NCBI GenBank assembly: GCA_017461985.1 | Contig: JAFTSA010000005.1 | Span: 1 to 64,000 of the forward strand | Source of the DNA: Clostridia bacterium | Lineage (GTDB): Bacteria; Bacillota; Clostridia; Christensenellales; CAG-917 | Direction: 5' to 3' | Length of the DNA stretch: 64,000 nucleotides | Shown here: positions 16,897-24,900 of the stretch, piece after piece | Numbering within the stretch: the first letter of the stretch is position 1 | Layout of the letters: each line of letters begins with the position of its first letter | Program-made: the position numbers and the translations under genes | Notes under the pieces: generated by a model | The model's database searches: none | What the model saw: only the letters and a program-made list of their open reading frames with translations | What the model was told of the DNA's origin: nothing

Positions 16897-16907
16897 TGAG
16901 GTGACCT

Positions 16908-18662
16908 ATGGAAAAGAAAATGGTAAACGTAAAAATCAATGATATAGCCGTGCAAGTGCCCGAGGGTTCAACAATCCTCGAAGCCGCAAAAGTAGCCGGC
17001 GTCAAAATTCCTACTCTCTGCTACCTCAAGGGCATCAACGCAATCGGCGCTTGCCGTGTTTGTCTTGTTGAAGTCAAGGGCGCAAGAGGACTTTGTGCAG
17101 CATGTGTCTATCCTGTCAACGAAGGCATGGAAGTGTACACAAACACCCCCAAAGTCATGGAAAGCAGAAAGACAACAGTGGAACTCATCCTTTCAGACCA
17201 CAAGAAAGACTGTCTCAACTGCGTGAGAAACAACAAGTGCGAACTCCAAGACCTTGCAATGGAATTTGGTTGTGATGCACACCGCTTCAAGGGTGTCACA
17301 AACGACTATCCTATGGACACAACCACTCCTTACATCGTCCGTGACAACAGCAAGTGCGTCCTCTGCCGTCGCTGTGTTGCAGTCTGCAAGAACGTTCAAT
17401 CAGTGTCCGCAATCGGCGCAAACGCCCGTGGCTTTGACACCCACATCGGTTGCGCATTTGAAAAGAATCTTAATGAAGTGTCCTGCGTTGGCTGTGGTCA
17501 ATGTATCGCAGTTTGCCCCGTTGGCGCACTCCACGAAAGAGAAGAAGTCGACGACGTCCTCGATGCACTTGCAGATCCTACAAAGCGCGTCATCGTCGGC
17601 ACAGCACCTTCAGTCCGCGTAGGCCTCGGCGAAGAATTTGGTATGCCTATGGGCACCAACGTTGAAGGCAAGATGGTGGCAGCACTCCGCAGATGCGGTT
17701 TCAACGACGTGTTTGACGTCAACTTCACCGCAGACCTCACCATCATGGAAGAAGGCACTGAATTCATCAACAGAGTTACAGGCAAAGCACACAACAACAC
17801 CCTTCCTATGATCACCAGCTGTTCACCTGCATGGATCAAATTCTGCGAACACAATTTCCCCGAAGAACTTGATCACCTTTCATCATGCAAGAGCCCTCAA
17901 CAAATGTTCGGCGCAGTCTGCAAGACCTACTATGCAGAAAAACTCGGTATGGATCCCAAGGATATCATAGTTGTTTCAATCATGCCTTGCACCGCAAAGA
18001 AATTTGAAAAGGGCAGAGCAGATCAATCAGCAGCAGGCGTCCCCGACATCGACTTTGCACTGACCACAAGAGAACTTGCAAAACTCATCAAGCGCAAGGG
18101 CATCATCTTCAATGAACTTCCTGATGAACAATTTGACACACCTCTCGGCATCGCATCAGGCGCAGGCCTCCTCTTCGGTGCAACCGGTGGCGTTATGGAA
18201 GCAGCACTCCGCACAGTGTACGAAGTCCTTGAAGGCAAAGCAGCACCTTCACTTGATTGGCTTGAAGTCAGAGGCACAGAGGGCAGAAAGGAAGCAACCT
18301 ACAAGGTTGCAGGCATGGACGTCAAGGTCTGTGTTGTCAGCGGTCTTGCAAACGCACGTAAGGTCATGGAAGAAGTCGCAGCAGGCACCAGCCCCTACCA
18401 CTTTATCGAAGTCATGTCATGCCCCGGCGGTTGCGTAAACGGTGGCGGTCAACCCATCGTTGATGCATACACCCGCAACAACAACGACGTGAGAGCAATC
18501 CGCGCAAAGGCAATCTACGACACAGATGCAGCAATGACTCTCAGAAAGTCACACGAAAACCCTGCAGTCCAAGACCTCTACAAAGACTACTTTGGAGCAC
18601 CCGGCAGCCACAAGGCACACGACGTCCTCCACACAAGCTACGTCAAGAGAGAAAAATATTAA
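16908..18662 (+). CDS. hydA: [FeFe] hydrogenase catalytic subunit
   Basis: 584 aa. N-terminal [2Fe-2S] domain (CYLKGINAIGACRVC and later Cys), His-Cys cluster HKKDCLNCVRNNKC, two [4Fe-4S] motifs CVLCRRCVAVC and CVGCGQCIAVC, then the H-cluster domain with L1 TSCSPAW (about 302), L2 MPCTAKKFE (about 359) and L3 MSCPGGCVNGGGQP (about 503), and the small-subunit-like C terminus with DAAMTLRKSHENP. It reduces protons with electrons from ferredoxin and NADH through HydB/HydC. L1 has Ser after the proton-relay Cys, a variant I recall in NAD(P)-linked enzymes. RBS GAGGTG. Last gene of the operon. Confidence 0.95.
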   Translation: MEKKMVNVKINDIAVQVPEGSTILEAAKVAGVKIPTLCYLKGINAIGACRVCLVEVKGARGLCAACVYPVNEGMEVYTNTPKVMESRKTTVELILSDHKKDCLNCVRNNKCELQDLAMEFGCDAHRFKGVTNDYPMDTTTPYIVRDNSKCVLCRRCVAVCKNVQSVSAIGANARGFDTHIGCAFEKNLNEVSCVGCGQCIAVCPVGALHEREEVDDVLDALADPTKRVIVGTAPSVRVGLGEEFGMPMGTNVEGKMVAALRRCGFNDVFDVNFTADLTIMEEGTEFINRVTGKAHNNTLPMITSCSPAWIKFCEHNFPEELDHLSSCKSPQQMFGAVCKTYYAEKLGMDPKDIIVVSIMPCTAKKFEKGRADQSAAGVPDIDFALTTRELAKLIKRKGIIFNELPDEQFDTPLGIASGAGLLFGATGGVMEAALRTVYEVLEGKAAPSLDWLEVRGTEGRKEATYKVAGMDVKVCVVSGLANARKVMEEVAAGTSPYHFIEVMSCPGGCVNGGGQPIVDAYTRNNNDVRAIRAKAIYDTDAAMTLRKSHENPAVQDLYKDYFGAPGSHKAHDVLHTSYVKREKY

Positions 18663-18690
18663 TCAATCATATCTTCCAATGTTAAAAAAA

Positions 18691-18719
18691 GGCACTCCAT
18701 TTGGAGTGCCTTTTCATTT
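18691..18719 (+). terminator. Terminator of the hydrogenase operon
   Basis: GGCACTCC-ATTT-GGAGTGCC followed by TTTTCATTT, preceded by seven A. Confidence 0.88.
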
Positions 18720-18757
18720 ACCCACCCAGCATTGAGAATAAGACCAAAATGAACAAC

Positions 18758-18824
18758 CCTGCACCGCAGGATTTTATCGCATAGCGATTTCATCACGCAG
18801 TGATTTCATCCGTCCTCGACGGAT
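18758..18824. repeat. Array of four mini-hairpins with three-base loops
   Basis: Four adjacent perfect inverted repeats: CCTGC-ACC-GCAGG (18758-18770), ATCGC-ATA-GCGAT (18776-18788), ATCAC-GCA-GTGAT (18792-18804) and ATCCGTC-CTC-GACGGAT (18808-18824). The joining bases are ATTTT, TTC and TTC. No reading frame crosses the array. It lies between the hydrogenase terminator and the XRE promoter; the rest of 18720-18860 holds nothing I recognise. Confidence 0.8.
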
Positions 18825-18860
18825 TTAATTAGTGTAAAAACAAAAATAGCAACATATCCC

Positions 18861-18888
18861 TTGATGATTTCAAAAATCGTATTATAAT
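18861..18888 (+). promoter_or_regulatory. Promoter of XRE regulator gene
   Basis: TTGATG (18861-18866), 16-bp spacer, TATAAT (18883-18888). The spacer contains GATTT-CAA-AAATC, a possible autoregulatory operator. Confidence 0.6.
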
Positions 18889-18927
18889 GATATATATAAA
18901 TATCTTGGAATTCCACGAAGGTGACTT

Positions 18928-19161
18928 ATGGATTTGAATCATGCAATCATAAAGAGAATTGAAGAAATCTGCAAAGAGAAGAACATAAACGTTTGCAAGT
19001 CCACTCTTGGTGGCGGCAAATCTCCCTCTGCGATTTATGACCTCATCAACGGCAGAACAAAGTGTTCAAAGGTGTCAACAATCAAGGCGTTTTGCCAAGG
19101 TGCAGGCATTACTCTTGCGGAATTTTTTGACAGAGATTACTTCAACGATTTCGAGGAATAG
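18928..19161 (+). CDS. Small XRE/Cro-type DNA-binding protein
   Basis: 77 aa helix-turn-helix protein. The HTH is in KSTLGGGKSPSAIYDLINGR followed by KVSTIKAFCQGAGITLAEFF, the usual pattern of clostridial single-domain XRE regulators. An AAGGTG site precedes the ATG, and it has its own promoter with an inverted repeat in the spacer. No metabolic partner is adjacent on the same strand, so its targets cannot be inferred. Confidence 0.8.
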   Translation: MDLNHAIIKRIEEICKEKNINVCKSTLGGGKSPSAIYDLINGRTKCSKVSTIKAFCQGAGITLAEFFDRDYFNDFEE

Positions 19162-19210
19162 CCTTAAGTCACGGTCAATCCGTGGTTTTATTTTTCTTTG
19201 GATTTTGCAA

Positions 19211-19242
19211 CAAAAAAGAGCGACGATTGTCGCTCTTTTTTA
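19211..19242. terminator. Bidirectional terminator, XRE gene and MMPL gene
   Basis: GAGCGAC-GATT-GTCGCTC with A6 to the left and T6 to the right, between convergent genes. Confidence 0.85.
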
Positions 19243-19282
19243 TTGCTGAAAATCGTTGATTGAGTGAGTTAGAATGCTGATA

Positions 19283-21652
19283 TCATTTGTTTTCAGTGCC
19301 GTCCGCGTTTTCCTCAAAGACGATTGTTTCAACCTCTCTTTTTTCCATTGCTTTGGGGAAGAGTTTGCGGAGTATGGTTGAAAAGTCGCACTTGTCAACC
19401 GCCTTTTCAGTGACAAGGAGGAGGGAGGGGAGCACGAAGAGCACGACAAGCAGTGACACCAACGTGCCTATGCCAAGTAGGCTACCCATTGCAGCAACCG
19501 TACCTGAGGCAAGCAGTGACAATGCAAAGCCTGTTCCCGTCAAAATAAGGCCTGAGGTCAAGACGGTGGGGAAGGTTGCATTTTGGGCGTCTGCCATTGC
19601 GTCAAAGCGGTTGAGGAATTTGTGTCTTGTTGTGCGGTATCTGTTGGTGAGGACGATTGCATAGTCAATGGTTGCGCCCATCTGCACTGCGGTGATGATG
19701 AGGTAGCCGATGAACATAACAGGGTTTCCAAGGAGGAAGGGGAATACGAAGTTGATCCAAATTCCACCTTGAATTGCAAGGATAAGCACAAGGGGCAGGA
19801 GTATGTTTTTGAAGGTGAAGAAGAGGATGATGAGGACGAAGAACAGTGAGCATACGCACACCAGCATATTGTCCTCGTCAAAGTTGGATGCCATGTCGTA
19901 GCAAGCAATGCTTTCACCTGTTATATAAAATTCCTCATAGTAGTCGGGGATATGTGCAAGGATTTCGTCAATAAACTTGAAGGTTGCTTCACCCTCAATA
20001 CCACTTGTCACGTTGAAAGTGAGGCGGGAGTAGTTTTCGCTTTCAAGGTTTGCCTTGGCGAAGATAAGTGAATCAAGCATGGTTGCATAGTCTCCAAGGA
20101 GGGCGGAATATGTGCCGTTTGAGGCAAGATATTCAAGGAGGTCAACCACACGGACCTTTGCGTTGGGGTCTGTGATGCCATGTTCCGTCATATATCCGTC
20201 AAACAAGCCCTGTGCCATTGAGGTTATGACGTCAGGAGGCAAGGGCAAACCCGCATCGCCCACAAATGAGTTGATGAGTCCGCTTACGTCATCACGGCTG
20301 AACTCGTCTGTGAGATAAAGTCCTTCTGCAATTTCAATGGTGGAGAGGGCATTGACGGAGTCAACGTTGTCTGTGAAAGAAGTAATATATTGTGCAAGTT
20401 CACGTTCCTTTTGAGCATCGCCCTTAGGTACGACCACCACGAGGGAGTTGAGCGTGCCAAACTCAGGCTCAATTTGCTCCTTGGCGTCCAGAATCATTGA
20501 TCCGCCGTTGTAGTTGAAGCCATACACGTTTTGCAGTTGACCAACGCAGGAAAGCACCACAATCACCACAAAGAGGGGCACGATGACCCATCTTGCTTTC
20601 AATATGGCTTTTGCGGGGCGTTTTATGCTGGGCACAAAAGGTCTGTGCTTTGATTTCATAAGGGGATTGTCCAAAAGGACAAGAAGGGCAGGCATAAAGA
20701 AGACAACTGACAAAAGGCTTGCCACAATGCTCTTGCCGAGAGAAAGACCGATTTCAACGCCTATGGGCATTGTCATAAGAAGCAACGAGCCAAGGCCTGC
20801 AATGGTGGTGAGAGCACTTGAGCAGATTTCAACTATACCCTTTGAAAGGGCGCGTGCCGTTGCCTCCTTTGCGTCATAGGACTGTCTTTCTTCCATATAT
20901 CTATGGAGAAGCACCACCATATAGTCAAGGGAGAGTGCCAGTTGCAGGACGAGAGAAACCAGGTTTGCGATATAACTTATGCCGTCAAACAGCACGTTTG
21001 TGCCCATATTGATTGCCACAGCCACTGCAAAGACAATGAGCATAAGCAGGATTTCAAAATAGGTCTTTGAGGTGAAGATGAGCATCACAAGGATAAGTAT
21101 GACAATGACCACGCCAATCTTGAAGATACTTTGCTCAGTTTCCGCCTTGGTGAAGTAGGAGTAGGCAGATTGTCCTGTCAGATAGCCCTCACGGTGGATT
21201 TCATCCAAACGGTCAATTATTCGTTCAATGGTGTCAAAGCATTCCGCGGTGCTGTCGTAGTCCTTCAGGTTGACGGTGTAAAGGGCCTTGTTGTTTTTGA
21301 AGTTCATTTCTTCAACGTAAGTGACGTTGGCAACTCCTTCAATTTGGGCGAGATCATTGGCAAGAGTTTGGGCATCTTCCTTGCCGATTCCCACCACGCA
21401 CACGTAGGCCATACCCTTGTCGTCAAACTCACGTTTCAGCACTTCAAGAGCCTCTGAGGTATAACTATCTTGAGGCATTTGAGTGGTCAAGTCATATTCC
21501 ACCTTGATTTGGGGGATAAGACACACGCAAGCAATTGTGAGAGCAATGAAAACTCCAAAACAAATCCATCTGCCCTTGACTATGCCGGCAGAGAATTTGT
21601 TGAGAGAGCCAGATGCTTTCAACATAAATTTTTCCATGATCTTGTTTTTCAT
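19283..21652 (-). CDS. MMPL/RND-family exporter
   Basis: 789 aa from the ATG at 21652 (GGTGAAG site); a TTG at 21703 would add 17 residues without a better site. Two-fold repeat architecture of RND permeases: one N-terminal membrane helix, an extracytoplasmic domain (about 50-185), a block of five or so helices, a second external domain, and a second helix block ending near residue 755. An Asp-containing helix (GATIDYAIVLTNRYR) and its partner (LALSLDYMVVLLHRYME) are the proton-relay positions. It likely exports lipids or hydrophobic compounds by proton antiport; substrate unknown. C-terminal tail is acidic. Confidence 0.82.
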   Translation of the reverse strand: MKNKIMEKFMLKASGSLNKFSAGIVKGRWICFGVFIALTIACVCLIPQIKVEYDLTTQMPQDSYTSEALEVLKREFDDKGMAYVCVVGIGKEDAQTLANDLAQIEGVANVTYVEEMNFKNNKALYTVNLKDYDSTAECFDTIERIIDRLDEIHREGYLTGQSAYSYFTKAETEQSIFKIGVVIVILILVMLIFTSKTYFEILLMLIVFAVAVAINMGTNVLFDGISYIANLVSLVLQLALSLDYMVVLLHRYMEERQSYDAKEATARALSKGIVEICSSALTTIAGLGSLLLMTMPIGVEIGLSLGKSIVASLLSVVFFMPALLVLLDNPLMKSKHRPFVPSIKRPAKAILKARWVIVPLFVVIVVLSCVGQLQNVYGFNYNGGSMILDAKEQIEPEFGTLNSLVVVVPKGDAQKERELAQYITSFTDNVDSVNALSTIEIAEGLYLTDEFSRDDVSGLINSFVGDAGLPLPPDVITSMAQGLFDGYMTEHGITDPNAKVRVVDLLEYLASNGTYSALLGDYATMLDSLIFAKANLESENYSRLTFNVTSGIEGEATFKFIDEILAHIPDYYEEFYITGESIACYDMASNFDEDNMLVCVCSLFFVLIILFFTFKNILLPLVLILAIQGGIWINFVFPFLLGNPVMFIGYLIITAVQMGATIDYAIVLTNRYRTTRHKFLNRFDAMADAQNATFPTVLTSGLILTGTGFALSLLASGTVAAMGSLLGIGTLVSLLVVLFVLPSLLLVTEKAVDKCDFSTILRKLFPKAMEKREVETIVFEENADGTENK

Positions 21653-21884
21653 TTCTTCACCAAAATCTACGTTAATATATTGCTTTTGTTGGAAAAAGGT
21701 CAATTCGTGTGGTCAAGTAGTCAAAAGGGCAGTGCCATTTCCCCAACATAATTTCCAAAATTGTTTTGATATTCCCCAAAGGTTTATCACGAAAAAAAGA
21801 ATAGAAATACGCCAAGTTATACGCATAGGCGCATAACACGTGAGAGAGTGTTTTCGTGATGAGGGTTTAGGGAGTCAAGTCAAG

Positions 21885-21913
21885 AAAAAAGCGGGCAAAA
21901 CAACTTTGCCCGC
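21885..21913 (-). terminator. Terminator of metallophosphoesterase gene
   Basis: On the minus strand GCGGGCAAA and TTTGCCCGC stem (loop of five) then six T. The intergenic stretch 21704-21884 to its left holds an imperfect hairpin near 21814-21836 but no gene. Confidence 0.82.
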
Positions 21914-21924
21914 TTTCCGCTGGT

Positions 21925-24900
21925 TTATTCTTGAGTGTTGTCAGCACCATCTGCCACTGTTTCTGGGGCAGGGGTTGATGCCTTCTTCTTTCTCTTTGTC
22001 ACGACGATAGATCCGACGCTTGCGCCGCCACCGAGGAGAGCAAATCCCACAGCGATGCCGATGATTGCACCAGTGCTAAGTCCGCCTGCGATTGCCACAT
22101 CGCCAAGATAGAAGCTGTGACCATGAGCATCGATGACATAGAGGCTGACTACGTTGTCATCACCCTTGACATTGAGTTTTGTCAAGTCATAGTATGTTTC
22201 GCCATCATAGACAGCAGACATAGTGTAGCCTTCAGGCAGTTCAAGTGCCTTCACTTGTGCGATTGTCACTTCTGCACCCTTGTTGAGGTCGCTTTCAGCA
22301 AATGCGTTCATTGCCTTCAATGCGCCGATGGTGTAGCCGTTGTAGTAGAGCACGCCGTCCACAACCTTGACGTAGCCCACTGTTTGTTCAGTGAGGGTAT
22401 GTTCAAAGGTCTTGTCGTAGTCAAGCTCATAGCTGACGTCTTCGTTGTCGTTGGTGTATTCATAGAACTTTGTGCCGATAGTGCCGAGGGTGACGTACAC
22501 TGTGCCGTATTCACCAACAGGGTAGGTTTCTGCATAGACGTGATCGTGTCCGCCGAAGACCATATCAACGCCGTATTCATCAAAGAGGGGCACAAGTTGA
22601 TCTCTCATCTTCACAACTTCTGCATCGTTTGCGTGTGCGCCTGTTGAGAAGAGTGATTTGTGCATGATGACAAAGACGAAGTCTTTATCTGTTGATGCAA
22701 GGTCGTCTTCAAGCCATTGAAGTTGCTTCTTGCCAAGACCCTTTGCGGTTGCGTCGTTGGTGTCAAGGAAGATGAAGTGACCGTCGCCGTAGTCAAATGA
22801 GTAGTAGTCTTGCAGTGCTTCGCCGTAGGTGTTGTATTCAACGGTTGAAGGTTGAGTGTAGTTGAAGAACTTGTCAAGAGCAAATGAGCCTGCTTCGTGA
22901 TTGCCTGCTGCAAAGAACATTGAAGTGTTTGCATAGGTGTCAATCATTGTGTTGAGGGCATATTGCCATTGATAGAAGTTTTTGCCGTTGTCAACCATGT
23001 CGCCTGCGTTGACGATGAAGTCGTATCCGCCCACTGCAGAGTTGTTGTTGATAGTGTCAAACACCTCTGCGGTATTGTCGTACATTGATTGAATCATACC
23101 TTGAGGGTCAGATCCAGCAAGGAATTCAAAGTCACCTTCAGTCTTTGCAGTCTTGAAAGAGAAGGTGGTTGCAGTGCCGTCTTCGTTTGTGTAGAAATAT
23201 TCGTTGACCTTTTCGCCGTCAGTGTTGTAGTAGACGCCGTAGATGCGATATTCATATTCAGTGTCTGCATCAAGGCCAGAGATTGTCACGGTGTGCTTGT
23301 TCCAAAGGAGAACGCTGTTTTCAGGTGCGTTGAATCTGTCCACTGCGGTGTAGTAGACTTCTTCACCCTCTTCGTTTTCGTAGTAGGTTGCGCCGTGTGA
23401 GATGCACAGGAGACCAAGGTCGATGAGAGGGATATATTGAGGTGCAGTGAGGGTTTCAACAGTTGCATCACCAGAGGTGACCTTTGCATACAGATTGTTG
23501 TGTGCGTTGAGGTGTGCACATCTGTCTGTTTCGTCAAAGATATTCCAGTGTTCACCGGTGAGGGTAGTCCAGTTGCTGTCCCCCACTTTGCGATATTCAA
23601 CCTTTGCAAAGACTTCTTCTGCGGTGTAGTAGGAGAAGACAAAGGTGTCGTCACCGTTTACGGTGTCAAAGTTTGCAGTAAGTGAGCCGGGCAGTCTGCC
23701 GTTGACTGTTGTTGCGGGGTTAAGGTCATTTGCCTTTCCGCTGATGTATGAAACGTTTGTTTCATTGCCACCAACTGAAAGCTTTGCAAATCCGCTGTAA
23801 GGTGCAAGAGTCAAGGGCTTTGTGGGGTCGGAGATGTCTGCAAGGTCAGGGGTGTCGTCTGAGCCGTAGCTGACAACGATATATTTTGCAATACCGCCAA
23901 GGCCCACGAAGAAGCTTTCCACAAGATAGTCGTCAAGGAATCCGTCAAGGAAACCGAGGATATCGTCTGTGTTCAGTTCAAAGCCGAGGAGACCGCCAAT
24001 CATAGGACCGAGAGCAGGAAGTGCGCCGTTGACTATGTCAACAAGGACAAAGTTGTCTGCAGTTGCCTTGATACCAAAGAGTTTCAGTGCATTCACGAGG
24101 TCGTTGAAGTTGGCGATATCATCTTCGGTGAGAGCATATTCACCGGTTGCCTTTGTGAAGTCAAACTTGTAGGTGAGGAGTGTTCTAAGAAGAGAATCTT
24201 CTTCAAGGTAGAGAGGATTGAGGAGAGCGTAGAGCAGTCTTTCAATCAATTCACCGCTGTCCCCTTGTGCAGCAAGGTCTTTGATTGCTGCTTGGAAACG
24301 GAGTCTGTATGCGTTGTCGTAAGGTGTGTTTGCAGTGAAGTAAGGACCGTTTTCGTCGTAGACGCCTTCGGGCAGTTCAAGATTTGAGAAAACTTCATTA
24401 CCGCTACATGCAGAAGTGAAGATATAAACAGCCATTTCTGCCAAGGTCATAGTGCCAAGGTCTTCATCACCGAATTCAAGGCCAGTCACTGAGTCAACCA
24501 CTGCCTTAACCCACTCGAGAAGGTTGTCGTAAACCTCGCCGTCAAATTCATAGTCGCCGTAGCCGTTGCCGTCCTTGTCTTCGTAAAGACCTGACCACAC
24601 TGTGTCAACAAGTTGATTGACCATCTTGTAGAGCACGGGCTTGTAGGGGTCAAGGTTGACGATGCCTGCAAGTTGGAGGCTAGGTGAGTCGGGGCCAAGG
24701 AGACCTTCAAAGAGTCCGTCCAGTGTGCCGAGGAGGAAGCCTTCATCAAGGAAGTGGCTGAGCACTCTTTCAATGAGTTGGCTGTACACTTCTTGCACGA
24801 TATATCCGTTGTATGAAAGGGTGTCAAAGTCGTCGTGCTTGATGGTGTAGGTGAGATAGTTGGGGTTTGCTGCAATGACGTCTGCCCAAGCTGCCTCCTT

